64,000 nucleotides of DNA from Shewanella sp. Choline-02u-19 (lineage in GTDB: Bacteria; Pseudomonadota; Gammaproteobacteria; Enterobacterales; Shewanellaceae): positions 1,798,001-1,862,000 of the forward strand of contig NZ_PJBE01000013.1 of assembly GCF_002836205.1 (NCBI RefSeq), in the 5' to 3' direction. The notes below the pieces were generated by a model that worked only from the letters and a program-made list of their open reading frames with translations, was not told the origin of the DNA and ran no database searches. Within the stretch, counting starts at the first letter, position 1, and the number at the start of each line of letters is the position of its first letter. The translations under genes were made by a program, and so were the position numbers. Positions 9,701 through 17,319 of the stretch are shown here, in pieces.

Positions 9701-9832
9701 TTTTCAACCGTGACCAGTCTGTATCTAGTGCCTCTGTGTTATCAGGCCCTTTATAGAATGCGTTATCAATCAGCAATCCGTTTGGGTCAAGCTGATCGTT
9801 TCTCACGAAAGGTGCTGCCTTGGATGAGTTAA
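6758..9832 (+). CDS. RND efflux permease, HAE1-type, second of tandem pair
   Basis: Second RND permease of 1024 residues, translationally coupled to the first through a 4-base overlap and preceded by AAGGAGG. TM4 reads GMLIDNAVVVTES and TM10 reads VVNNGIVLVDQI, so it shares with its partner the single-Asp, Lys-to-Asn version of the proton relay. A low-complexity insert (about residues 410-435, KGASQQPSKNDNSS) lies in the cytoplasmic loop after TM4. Two different permeases with one adaptor resemble MdtABC, where MdtB and MdtC form a heterotrimer; that this pair does the same is inference. Substrates cannot be told from sequence. Confidence 0.93.
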   Translation: MSITRLAIARPVTTAMFFVAILLFGLASSRLLPLEMFPGIDIPQVIVEVPYKGSTPSEVERDITSILEETLATMGGIEELRSSSSQNGAEIELRMKWGENVATKSLEAREKVDSVRHLLPKDVERVFIRQFSTADMPVLNLRISSDRELSGAFDLLDKQLKRPLERVEGVSQVTLYGVEQKQIEIRINADKLAASNISIKDLTRRMQQENFVISAGVLKTDSRVYQVSPKGEFRNLDEINSLVLTPGITLGDIASVKFALPERLDGRHLDQNYAVGLDVFKESGANLVDVSARVMKVIERAKQDQQFQGIKLFVMEDQAYGVTSSLKDLLTAGLIGALLSFVVLYLFIRNLKMTLVIVSSVPIAICMTLAAMYLLGYSLNILSMMGLLLAVGMLIDNAVVVTESVLQEKQLQKMAKGASQQPSKNDNSSVLNGVDKVSLAVLAGTLTTAIVFLPNIFGVKVELTIFLEHVAIAICISLAASLLVAKTLLPLMLSKMEFDLPEKVHESKLQQRYLKSLNWILARPRLSGVIALLLLASTALPLSMVQQDQSDGEGNNRLYINYQVEGRHSLDVTEAMINKMEDYLYANQDKFHIDSVYSYFAADRGQSTLLLKEDIEVDMKALKKTIREGFPKFSIAKPQFGWGGENNGIRVSLTGRSTTELIHISEQVIPLLSAIEGLTDVRSELSGAQQEVVIRIDREMAARLDLKLNEVASSISMALRGTQLRSFRHDPNGELRIEMAYEQQWRLSLEKLKQLPIIRIDSRVYTLDSLAIIEILPRFDTIRHYDRQTALSIGANLDDMTTEEAQEKITQVMEAINFPAGYGYSLRGGFQKQDEDEAVMATNMILAIAMIYIVMAALFESLLLPTAIITSILFSITGVFWALLFTGTPMSIMAMIGILILMGIVVNNGIVLVDQINQLNPELDKLSEAISQVCHTRLRPVLMTVGTTVLGLVPLAMGDAQLGGGGPSYSPMAIAIIGGLTFSTVTSLYLVPLCYQALYRMRYQSAIRLGQADRFSRKVLPWMS

Positions 9833-9927
9833 CAGCAAAAAGAGGCCTTGATATTAAAAGGCGTTAACTGTAATAAAGCTGACGATAACTTATTTTGAAC
9901 AACTGTTTTTGTCGTTATCAAAACCTA

Positions 9928-9963
9928 AAAATCCGAGTCCAGTCTAAGGTCTCGGATTTTTTA
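9928..9963 (+). terminator. Terminator of the tandem RND operon
   Basis: Arms AAAATCCGAG and CTCGGATTTT around a 13-base loop, followed by T residues. Confidence 0.85.
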
Positions 9964-10173
9964 TGCCCACACTTGAGACTTTGATGCAAAATCATTGATG
10001 AATTTTATTTTTTGGCTATTAACATATTATTAATTGATATCGGCAACTGCCAGTATGTTCCCATCCCTTGCGACTTAATTTTAATAGCGGCCCCCCGCTA
10101 CAAGCGTAACACCAAAAACCAACACCAACGCAACAACAAACATCTGTATTGATTAATAAAAAACCGATAAGCA

Positions 10174-10195
10174 AATGTTGAGCTACGTCACAAAT
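10174..10195 (+). promoter_or_regulatory. Candidate CRP-binding site upstream of cpdB
   Basis: AATGTTGAGCTACGTCACAAAT keeps TGA-N6-TCACA and matches seven of eight bases of the GTGA-N6-TCAC core. Its centre lies about 73 bases before the start expected from the TATAAT at 10246, a usual class I position. Binding is inferred. Confidence 0.4.
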
Positions 10196-10245
10196 TGATA
10201 CACTGAAATTCATCTATTGATCGCAAAAGTTACACAAATAGTCGC

Positions 10246-10251
10246 TATAAT
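10246..10251 (+). promoter_or_regulatory. -10 box of cpdB promoter
   Basis: Perfect TATAAT. The expected -35 position is poor (around GCAAAA), which suits an activator-dependent promoter and the CRP-like site upstream. Confidence 0.45.
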
Positions 10252-10351
10252 CGCGTCCGTTAATAGAGAGTTATGCCAAAAATAAACCTATTAACAGTTT
10301 AAGAAGTGCTTAATGCCTTCTTGGGGTCTAAACAAATATAAGAGAATGGAT

Positions 10352-12400
10352 ATGTTAAACAAAAAAGTTTTAGCAGTTGTTATCGCATCTACACTGGGTC
10401 TAACCGCATGTGGTTCAGATGATGATAAAAATAATAGTGGAATTCAAGTTGATCTGCGTATTTTAGAAACATCTGATCTACACGCCAATATCATGGATTA
10501 TGACTATTACAAAACTAAGTACGATCCAACTATCGGTCTTGCAAGAACAGCCAGCTTAATTAAGCAACAAGGTGCAGAGGTAAGCAACTTCGTATTAGTG
10601 GATAACGGAGACTTATTGCAAGGTAGCCCTATGGGCGATTTCGTCGCCGATAACTTTAAACGAGATCATACCATTGGTGGTACTCACCCTGCATATAAAG
10701 CGATGAATACGCTAGGATACTCAGTGGGTAACTTAGGTAATCATGAGTTTAACTATGGACTGGATTTCTTAGAAGAGGCGCTTGCTGGTGCTAACTTCCC
10801 ATACATTAACGCTAACGTATTGTGTGAAGCGGATTGCTGGGAAGGTAAATCAAAAGGTGACAACTTATTCACCCCGTATATCATCGAAGAAAAAACAGTT
10901 ATCGATAGTAATGGCGATCAACAAATCGTTAAGATCGGCTATATTGGCTTTGTGCCCCCTCAAATCGTTCTTTGGGATAAACAAAACTTATCTGGCAAAG
11001 TGTCAGTGATGGGAATAGTTGAAGCCGCTGAAAAATTTGTTCCATTAATGAAAGCGGAAGGCGCAGATGTGATTGTCGCGATTCCACACTCAGGTGTCGG
11101 TACCCCGTCTAATCCTACTGATGTCAACGACGAAAATGCCACTTATGCGCTATCGCTTGTTGAAGGCATTGATGCGATAACTTTTGGCCACAGCCACTCA
11201 GTTTTCCCTTCTGCAACATTTGAAGGTCTTGAGAATGCCGATTTGGAAAAAGGTACCATCAATGGTGTTGCAGCGGTTATGCCTGGACGCTGGGGTGACA
11301 ACTTAGGCATTGTCGATCTCAAACTTGAAATGCAAGACGGTGCATGGGTTGTTATCGACCGCACGGCAAAAGCCGCTCCTATCTATGATAAGAATGCAGA
11401 AAATCCAGAATTAGTGATTGCAGACAATGGCATACGTGATTCAGTTGCATTAGAGCACCAAGGTACGCTTAATTACGTAAACCAACCAATTGGTAAAGCC
11501 TCTGCTGATATGTATAGCTTTTTGACTTTAGTACAAGATGACCCAACAGTTCAAATTGTGTCTGATGCACAAATTGCTAAAGTAAAAGCTAACCTGACTG
11601 CTGAACTTAAAGACATTCCGGTCCTGTCTGCATCTGCTCCATTTAAAGCCGGTGGACGTCATAGCACAACTGCTGATGCCGAATCTTATGTTCAAGTCCC
11701 CGCTGGCGACTTAACCTATAAGAATGCCGCTGATCTTTACTTATATCCAAACACTATGGTTGCGGTTAAAGTGACCGGTGCTGAACTTAAAGATTGGTTA
11801 GAGTGTAGTGCTAACCAATTCAATCAAATTGATCCAACGGTTAGCACACCGCAGATGTTGATCAACTGGGATACCCACCGTACCTATAACTTTGATGTTA
11901 TTGACGGCGTAACCTACAAAATTGATGTCACTCAACCGACGAAGTTTGATGGCGATTGCAAAGTCGTTAATGCCGATGCGAATCGCATTGTCGATTTGAC
12001 ATTTAATGATGGCACGACCAGCTTTACTGGCACTGACTTAGACAGCAAAGAATTTATCATTGCATCAAACAACTACCGCGCCTTTGGCGGCAAGTTCGCT
12101 GGTACTGGTGCTGAGCACGTCGTTATGGAACTACCTGATTCTAACCGTGAAGCACTAGCACAGTACATTACCAGTGAAACTGAGAATGTTGACGGGCCTG
12201 GTTACGTTGATCCAAGCGCTGACTACAACTGGGGGTTTGTGACGATCACACCAACCACTACCCTTGATGTGCGTTTTGAAACGCAAGACAGTGCAACGGC
12301 TGATCAATTCATTATTGATAATCAACAGCGTAAGCTTGAGAAACAAGCTGAAAACGATGAATTTGGCTTCGCCATTTATAAAATTGATCTAACTCAGTAG
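10352..12400 (+). CDS. cpdB: CpdB-like 2',3'-cyclic-nucleotide 2'-phosphodiesterase/3'-nucleotidase, lipoprotein
   Basis: Periplasmic-face enzyme that hydrolyses 2',3'-cyclic nucleotides and 3'-nucleotides for nucleoside and phosphate salvage. The metallophosphoesterase domain begins LRILETSDLHANIMDYDYY and continues with VDNGDLLQGSPMGD, GNHEFNYGLDFL and GHSHSVFP, which supply the two-metal ligands. The C-terminal 5'-nucleotidase domain holds ASNNYRAFGG. Similarity by eye is closest to E. coli CpdB. The start chosen has AAGAGA 6 bases upstream; ATGs at 10313 and 10346 are alternatives. Unlike E. coli CpdB, the N-terminus ends in a lipobox (LGLTACGS), so the enzyme is probably membrane-anchored. 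It is monocistronic with its own terminator. Confidence 0.9.
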   Translation: MLNKKVLAVVIASTLGLTACGSDDDKNNSGIQVDLRILETSDLHANIMDYDYYKTKYDPTIGLARTASLIKQQGAEVSNFVLVDNGDLLQGSPMGDFVADNFKRDHTIGGTHPAYKAMNTLGYSVGNLGNHEFNYGLDFLEEALAGANFPYINANVLCEADCWEGKSKGDNLFTPYIIEEKTVIDSNGDQQIVKIGYIGFVPPQIVLWDKQNLSGKVSVMGIVEAAEKFVPLMKAEGADVIVAIPHSGVGTPSNPTDVNDENATYALSLVEGIDAITFGHSHSVFPSATFEGLENADLEKGTINGVAAVMPGRWGDNLGIVDLKLEMQDGAWVVIDRTAKAAPIYDKNAENPELVIADNGIRDSVALEHQGTLNYVNQPIGKASADMYSFLTLVQDDPTVQIVSDAQIAKVKANLTAELKDIPVLSASAPFKAGGRHSTTADAESYVQVPAGDLTYKNAADLYLYPNTMVAVKVTGAELKDWLECSANQFNQIDPTVSTPQMLINWDTHRTYNFDVIDGVTYKIDVTQPTKFDGDCKVVNADANRIVDLTFNDGTTSFTGTDLDSKEFIIASNNYRAFGGKFAGTGAEHVVMELPDSNREALAQYITSETENVDGPGYVDPSADYNWGFVTITPTTTLDVRFETQDSATADQFIIDNQQRKLEKQAENDEFGFAIYKIDLTQ

Positions 12401-12446
12401 GTTGAATTGAGAAATGAGTAACCCTAGCGAACGTTAGCCGTTACCT

Positions 12447-12473
12447 AAAAAGGCTCCTTCGGGAGCCCTTTTT
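12447..12473 (+). terminator. Terminator of cpdB
   Basis: GGCTCC stem closed by a TTCG tetraloop and GGAGCC, flanked by A and T runs. Confidence 0.9.
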
Positions 12474-12497
12474 AATGCAACAGCAATACTCATGTTG

Positions 12498-12683
12498 TTA
12501 GCCCACAGGGAATAACCATTGATACACCCAACGAGCACTGTAAAAGCCAGCGGGTAAACCTGCAACAATGCCGATCATTAAGCCAAATAACTTTAATCTT
12601 TTACGATTTAATTGTGACAACATCTCAATATCGTTATCGCAATCAATAGGGTCCTGTTCATTAGTCACTTGATTGGTATCCAT
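12498..12683 (-). CDS. Small single-span membrane protein, unknown function
   Basis: 61 residues: an acidic, polar N-terminus (MDTNQVTNEQDPIDCDND), a basic stretch (NRKRLKLFG) and one hydrophobic segment (LMIGIVAGLPAGFYSARWVYQWLF). The start chosen has GGAG 11 bases upstream; an upstream in-frame start at 12743 would add 20 residues that look non-coding. The basic-then-hydrophobic order predicts a cytoplasmic N-terminus. I do not recognise the family. It is convergent with cpdB and shares the terminator region. Neighbouring minus-strand genes upstream are also small conserved proteins. Confidence 0.55.
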   Translation of the reverse strand: MDTNQVTNEQDPIDCDNDIEMLSQLNRKRLKLFGLMIGIVAGLPAGFYSARWVYQWLFPVG

Positions 12684-12898
12684 ATTTGATTCGACTCCCT
12701 GTCTTTTTATTAGATGTCCTTCTCGACAAATTATGGCTGGCAATTGCAGTTAATGCCACTCATCACTTGCTACAAAATGTTAACCCTCTTTTAACTAACA
12801 CATTAAAAATCGTGTTTAACAACCATCAGGCCTACTTATTATACTTGTATTCCAGCCCAGAAATCGATGTCAGCATACGGAGTCACACCCACTATCGA

Positions 12899-13204
12899 TT
12901 AACGGCTTCGCTCTTCAGTTTCAAAACAGCACTGCTTTGCGGCATTATTAATATGAATATTATGCTTAGCGAGCGCGCTACAGGCAAGGTTTGCCATTTT
13001 GTCTGTTTGTAACTGCAGCTTAGCTTTTCTAAGTGACTCGTTAGTGGCAAACATAAAAGTGACCTGCAAACTATGGTTCACATTTGAGAAATCAACTTTA
13101 TGGCTCAACCATTCAAATCCAAACACTTCACCTTTAAGGCTCTCGCACACCTCCGTTAACGAGATGCGGATAGTGTTTTCAATTTTTTTGTCAGTCTTTT
13201 TCAA
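12899..13204 (-). CDS. Conserved hypothetical protein, about 100 residues
   Basis: A mixed alpha/beta small cytoplasmic protein beginning KKTDKKIENTIRISLTEVCESL, with no signal or membrane segment. I recall similar proteins in Shewanella, sometimes labelled Fis-family regulators, but no helix-turn-helix is evident. The TTG at 13204 has AGAGG 5 bases upstream and is preferred over a GTG two codons earlier, which has no spaced ribosome site. The next gene upstream on the same strand (13232-13597) ends 27 bases away, so they may be co-transcribed. Confidence 0.6.
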   Translation of the reverse strand: MKKTDKKIENTIRISLTEVCESLKGEVFGFEWLSHKVDFSNVNHSLQVTFMFATNESLRKAKLQLQTDKMANLACSALAKHNIHINNAAKQCCFETEERSR

Positions 13205-13231
13205 ACTCACCTCTATGTTATCGCGCCAATA

Positions 13232-13597
13232 TTAACCTTGATTAATCAAGATTAGTTTTTTGATAAAACCTTTTACAGCATCGATATTTTCGAAACTAAA
13301 GGCCAAACCATAATGGATCCCGTTAACACTCTTTTGCACCCGCTTCGGAAAACGAGTCATCTCTGAATAGTGACAAAATTGATCTTTTGCAGTGACACCA
13401 TCAAGCGCTGCAAAATCACCTTTAAACACTTCATAAGCAGGCCGAATCACTAACTGAACCTGCTTACCATCTATATAGAGGTAAAAAGGCTCTTTTAGTT
13501 TAGGTAACATATACTCAGTGACTTTTTTGATAGTGAAGTTTGTACGGCATTCAAGTTCACTTAATAACGCCATCATCTCTTGCTGTTCAATCGCCAA
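13232..13597 (-). CDS. Conserved hypothetical protein, 121 residues
   Basis: Soluble alpha/beta protein with no signal peptide; the middle reads FYLYIDGKQVQLVIRPAYE and the end ENIDAVKGFIKKLILINQG. The family is not recognised. The start is TTG, supported by AAGGA 6 bases upstream, and no ATG lies nearby in frame until residue 8. It probably forms a two-gene unit with the gene at 12899. Confidence 0.6.
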   Translation of the reverse strand: MAIEQQEMMALLSELECRTNFTIKKVTEYMLPKLKEPFYLYIDGKQVQLVIRPAYEVFKGDFAALDGVTAKDQFCHYSEMTRFPKRVQKSVNGIHYGLAFSFENIDAVKGFIKKLILINQG

Positions 13598-13878
13598 GTT
13601 ATTTCCTTACCTAGGGCTGTTGATCTTTCAGGGTTGTCGCTGTTTATTGGCTATTTTGACCTGGCGGAGGCTATGTCGTTTAGTCATTCTCCACCAATAG
13701 CCTACAACACAGTAAAAAGCGGCAAAATATTAACGCTAGATAATAACGCCTTTACTTATAGCTGCCTATGACTATCTCTTTGATAGAGATAAATTGGCGA
13801 ACAAACGCTGTAGAGTTGTTTTTAGGCAAGTAACACGGTAAACATTAACCCTTATTGAATCGACAGGAGTATTTTGTG

Positions 13879-14487
13879 ATGCCATTACCCTACTCTCAAT
13901 CATGTGAGAATAATAAAGCAGCCATCGCTGTGATCTTGGAAAGTGCCTTCAGCCAATCATCACATGTATTAGAAGTTGGCAGTGGTTCAGGGCAACACGC
14001 GGTCCATTTCGCCAAGCTTTTACCGCATTTAACCTGGCAAACAAGCGATCAAGTTGAGTATCATGCAGGTATCAACGCCTGGTTAAACGAATCACCGAGC
14101 ACTAATTTACAGCAACCATTAGCACTTGATGTGTTAAAACCATGGCCGATAGATCCCGTAGCGCATCCTGTCATTGATGCCATTTTCACTGCGAATACAC
14201 TGCATATAATGTCCAAGGAGATGGTTAAAGCATTTTTCAATGGTGTTGGTCAGTACTTGAGTGTGCATGGGCAGCTGTGTGTTTACGGACCCTTTAATTA
14301 TCAAGGTCAATATAGCAGTGATAGCAATCGTAATTTTGATGGTTGGCTCGCGGCACAAAATCCGCAAAGTGCAATTCGAGATTTTGAGTGGATTTTACAG
14401 CTTGCAGCAGAGCAACAATTAACATTAATAGCCGACTTTTCTATGCCGGCCAATAATCAAATACTGCATTTTGAAAAACGAGCTTAA
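13879..14487 (+). CDS. DUF938-family SAM-dependent methyltransferase-like protein
   Basis: A class I methyltransferase fold is shown by motif I, VLEVGSGSGQHAVHFAKLLPHLTWQTSD, followed by LDVLKPWP and a motif IV-like AIFTANTLHIMS. These features and the 202-residue length fit the DUF938 family, whose substrate is unknown. AGGAG lies 9 bases before the ATG; a GTG one codon earlier is possible, and a TTG at 13855 is unlikely. The stop overlaps the end of the convergent yjjG by four bases, so the two genes share no terminator space. Confidence 0.8.
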   Translation: MPLPYSQSCENNKAAIAVILESAFSQSSHVLEVGSGSGQHAVHFAKLLPHLTWQTSDQVEYHAGINAWLNESPSTNLQQPLALDVLKPWPIDPVAHPVIDAIFTANTLHIMSKEMVKAFFNGVGQYLSVHGQLCVYGPFNYQGQYSSDSNRNFDGWLAAQNPQSAIRDFEWILQLAAEQQLTLIADFSMPANNQILHFEKRA

Positions 14488-15164
14488 TGACCTGCTAACA
14501 GGATCTGCTGTAATTCATTTAACGAGCGTACTTCATAGTGAGGCGTAATACCCTCTGGTTGATTTTCGCCATGGCGATTCAACCAACAAGTATCTATGCC
14601 AGCGTTTAATCCGCCCTGTATATCGGAATGTGGGTTATCCCCTACCATTAAGATAGATTCACGAGCAGGGTGGCCCATGCGCGCAAAAGCATGCTCAAAG
14701 ATCCCAACATCGGGTTTTGCCAGCCCAACCTGCTCTGAAATGACTAAAGGAGAAAAGCGCTCACCAAAGCCTACCTTCTGTAATCTTATCGTTTGTAACT
14801 CAGTAAAACCGTTGGTGATGATCCCCATATTGACCCTACCCGTTAAGGTATCAATTAACTCTTGAGCCCCTGGTAATAAGGTACAGATATCAGCCATCGC
14901 GCTAAGAAAGTCACTGTTGAGACGCTGAGTAGAGACACTTATTTTTTGAGCCCAAGTTTCAAAACGGGTATTTTGTAACTGTTTAGCGGTGAGTCTTCCA
15001 TCTTGGTAATCGACCCACAAAGGCTTATTAACCATTTGATATTGCTGAAAATCCTCTACCGTAAACTCAACATTAAAGCGAGAGAACATCAGCTGCAAAC
15101 CTTTAAATGCATCAAAATGAAATAGAGTTTCATCGGCATCAAATAGTACCCAATCATATTTCAC
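14484..15164 (-). CDS. yjjG: HAD-family pyrimidine 5'-nucleotidase YjjG
   Basis: House-cleaning nucleotidase acting on dUMP, dTMP and non-canonical pyrimidine nucleotides in E. coli. HAD motifs are clear: motif I VLFDADETL (Asp nucleophile plus Asp two residues later), motif II GIITNGF, the lysine of motif III in LAKPDVGIFE, and motif IV MVGDNPHSDIQGG. The length of 226 residues matches YjjG. The start is GTG with AAGGA 7 bases upstream. It overlaps the convergent methyltransferase by four bases. The flanking gene upstream is an acyl-CoA dehydrogenase with its own terminator, so yjjG is probably transcribed alone. Confidence 0.9.
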   Translation of the reverse strand: MKYDWVLFDADETLFHFDAFKGLQLMFSRFNVEFTVEDFQQYQMVNKPLWVDYQDGRLTAKQLQNTRFETWAQKISVSTQRLNSDFLSAMADICTLLPGAQELIDTLTGRVNMGIITNGFTELQTIRLQKVGFGERFSPLVISEQVGLAKPDVGIFEHAFARMGHPARESILMVGDNPHSDIQGGLNAGIDTCWLNRHGENQPEGITPHYEVRSLNELQQILLAGH

Positions 15165-15256
15165 AGGTTTATCCTTCTAAAACAACATGTCGCGAATAGC
15201 TGGCTATACTAACCTAAAATGCCTCCAGTAAAGCAGACCATCTAATTAGACGGGCA

Positions 15257-15289
15257 TAAAAAAACCTATTACGTCGGCGTAATAGGTTT
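15257..15289 (-). terminator. Terminator of acyl-CoA dehydrogenase gene
   Basis: 12-bp perfect stem (AAACCTATTACG) with a 4-base loop and, on the minus strand, a run of seven T. Confidence 0.9.
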
Positions 15290-15322
15290 CTCATTGACCT
15301 TTTGGCTTGCTATCTTTGTTGC

Positions 15323-17113
15323 CTAGAAGTCAGCTTCATCGAACTCACAAATAATCTGACTTGCAGACTCAATCTGCTTCACTAAGCTGCGCGTTTGCGG
15401 AACCCAATAGGCCATATAAAACTGGGCTGTTTTCACCTTATTTTGATAAAATGCCGTATCTTCACTCGCGCTATCTAAGCCAGCTAAGGCTTTTTCAGCC
15501 GTTCTCGCCCACATCCATGCTAAAGAAGTTATGCCCAATAGTTGCATATAGGCAAATGACGCCGCCCCTATCACATCGGGTTTTGCAGCCGCTTCAGTGG
15601 CAATGATTGCCGTGGCTTTTTCAAGATCTGCCGCCGCGAGCATCAAACTTGAAACCAGTGGTTTCATCGCTTCATTACCAAGATTAGCTTGGATAAACAC
15701 CTTAACCTCTTCAGACCATAATGTTAATGCAGCCCCCTTATCAGACATGATTTTTCGGCCAACAAGATCAAGCGCTTGTACCCCATTGGTACCTTCGTAA
15801 ATCATTGAGATACGAATATCACGCACATACTGCTCCATGCCCCACTCATGGATATAGCCATGCCCTCCAAACACTTGCTGTGCATCAACACAGGCCTTAA
15901 AGCCTTGATCGGTTACAAAACCTTTTACAATCGGTGTGAATAAAGCCGCTAATTTAGAAGATTTCTTCCTTTGTAGTGGGTCACTGTGACGCTCTGCCTC
16001 ATCAAGCCAAAGCGCTTGCTGTCCCATCAGTGCGCGGGCACCTTCATTAAATGATTTTTGCGATAGCAGCATACGACGCACATCACCATGAACCAGAATA
16101 GGATCAGCAGCCAACTCCTTGTGCTTTACGCCACTTAATGCGCGACCTTGAAGACGGTCTTTGGCATAGGCTAACGCATTTTGATAAGCAATTTCAGAGA
16201 CGCCAAGACCTTGAAGACCCACACCCAATCTTGCTTGGTTCATCATAGTAAACATCGCACGAAGACCTTGATGCGGTTCACCGACCAGTTCACCGATAGC
16301 ACCGTCAAAGTTCATCACGCAAGTCGAGTTACCATGGATCCCCATCTTATGTTCAAGACTCGCAGCACATAAAGTATTGGGCTCGCCGAAACTGCCATCG
16401 TCATTGACCCATATTTTAGGCACCGCAAACAACGAAATCCCCTTCACACCTTCAGGCGCATCAGGTAATTTAGCCAACACTAAATGAATAATATTATCTG
16501 TTAAGTCATGATCGCCAGAGGAGATGAATATTTTCTCTCCCGTAATGGCAAACGTACCTTCTCCCGCGGGAATCGCTTTGGTGCGCAGTAATGCCAAATC
16601 GGTACCAGCATGAGACTCTGTCAGGTTCATGGTGCCAGTCCACTCACCACTGACAAGCTTGTCCAGATACTTGCGCTTTAAGCTATCACTTCCATGAACA
16701 TGAATAGCAGCGTAGGCACCATGCGTAAGGCCTGGATACATGGCAAACGCCATATTAGTGGCCGTTTTCATCTCGGTTGCAAATATACCCACGACTTCAG
16801 GCAACCCTTGACCGCCATATTCAGGATCGCAAGTCAGTGTAGCCCAACCATTATCAACATATTGCTGATAAGCATCGATAAACCCTTTCGGGGTAACGAC
16901 TTTACCATCGACTAATTTACAGCCTTCGACATCTCCAGAACCATTAAGTGGCAACATAATGTCGGTAGTAAAATCAGCAACACCTTGCAATACCGCTTCA
17001 ATAAGTTCTGGATCAAACTCATCAAAACCCGCTAAATCCTTTTGGTTATAAATGTCGAGCAATTCATTAAGTACAAACTGATAGTCACGTAATGGTGCTT
17101 GATAAATTGGCAT
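15323..17113 (-). CDS. Acyl-CoA dehydrogenase with C-terminal extension
   Basis: FAD-dependent dehydrogenase of the roughly 600-residue class that includes DmdC-like enzymes. It oxidises an acyl-CoA to the trans-2-enoyl-CoA in beta-oxidation or related catabolism. The N-terminal helical part has YGGQGLPEVV, the middle domain MNLTESHAGTDLALL and ITGEKIFISSGDHD, and the C-terminal domain FGGHGYIHEWGMEQYVRDIRI then IYEGTNGVQALDL, whose Glu is the usual catalytic base. A further helical extension after about residue 465 marks this subfamily. The ATG has AGGG about 9 bases upstream. A FadR-like site sits upstream. The precise substrate is not determinable. Confidence 0.9.
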   Translation of the reverse strand: MPIYQAPLRDYQFVLNELLDIYNQKDLAGFDEFDPELIEAVLQGVADFTTDIMLPLNGSGDVEGCKLVDGKVVTPKGFIDAYQQYVDNGWATLTCDPEYGGQGLPEVVGIFATEMKTATNMAFAMYPGLTHGAYAAIHVHGSDSLKRKYLDKLVSGEWTGTMNLTESHAGTDLALLRTKAIPAGEGTFAITGEKIFISSGDHDLTDNIIHLVLAKLPDAPEGVKGISLFAVPKIWVNDDGSFGEPNTLCAASLEHKMGIHGNSTCVMNFDGAIGELVGEPHQGLRAMFTMMNQARLGVGLQGLGVSEIAYQNALAYAKDRLQGRALSGVKHKELAADPILVHGDVRRMLLSQKSFNEGARALMGQQALWLDEAERHSDPLQRKKSSKLAALFTPIVKGFVTDQGFKACVDAQQVFGGHGYIHEWGMEQYVRDIRISMIYEGTNGVQALDLVGRKIMSDKGAALTLWSEEVKVFIQANLGNEAMKPLVSSLMLAAADLEKATAIIATEAAAKPDVIGAASFAYMQLLGITSLAWMWARTAEKALAGLDSASEDTAFYQNKVKTAQFYMAYWVPQTRSLVKQIESASQIICEFDEADF

Positions 17114-17148
17114 TGCGTCATCCCTTTAATTATTGTCTTTATGGTCAG

Positions 17149-17159
17149 TGCTCCGACCA
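17149..17159 (-). promoter_or_regulatory. Candidate FadR-type operator
   Basis: TGCTCCGACCA matches the FadR half-site palindrome TGGTCNGACCA at all but one position. It lies 36 bases before the acyl-CoA dehydrogenase start, in the promoter area. It fits a fatty-acid catabolism gene; binding is inferred. Confidence 0.4.
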
Positions 17160-17319
17160 CCTTATCTAAATTTGAGCAAAAACTCAGCATTATTTTTGCT
17201 TTGTTTATTTATCAGAACAGCGTTACCGTAAAATCACTTTAAATAGCCCTTATCTCACTTGTAAAAACGGGTTAAGCTAAATCATCTATCCCGTTAACTC
17301 TCTGAAAGGACATGTCTCC

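Larger units (their letters stand above)
9833..10351. other. Intergenic region between RND operon and cpdB
   Basis: It holds the RND operon terminator (9928-9963), a CRP-like site (10174-10195) and a TATAAT box at 10246-10251 without a good -35 element. A 9-codon ORF at 10273 (MPKINLLTV, preceded by AGAGAG) is too short to call. Confidence 0.5.

Noticed and set aside
13598..13878. Plus-strand ORFs around 13518-13771
   Set aside because: They lie in the intergenic gap or opposite a better-supported gene and lack ribosome sites.
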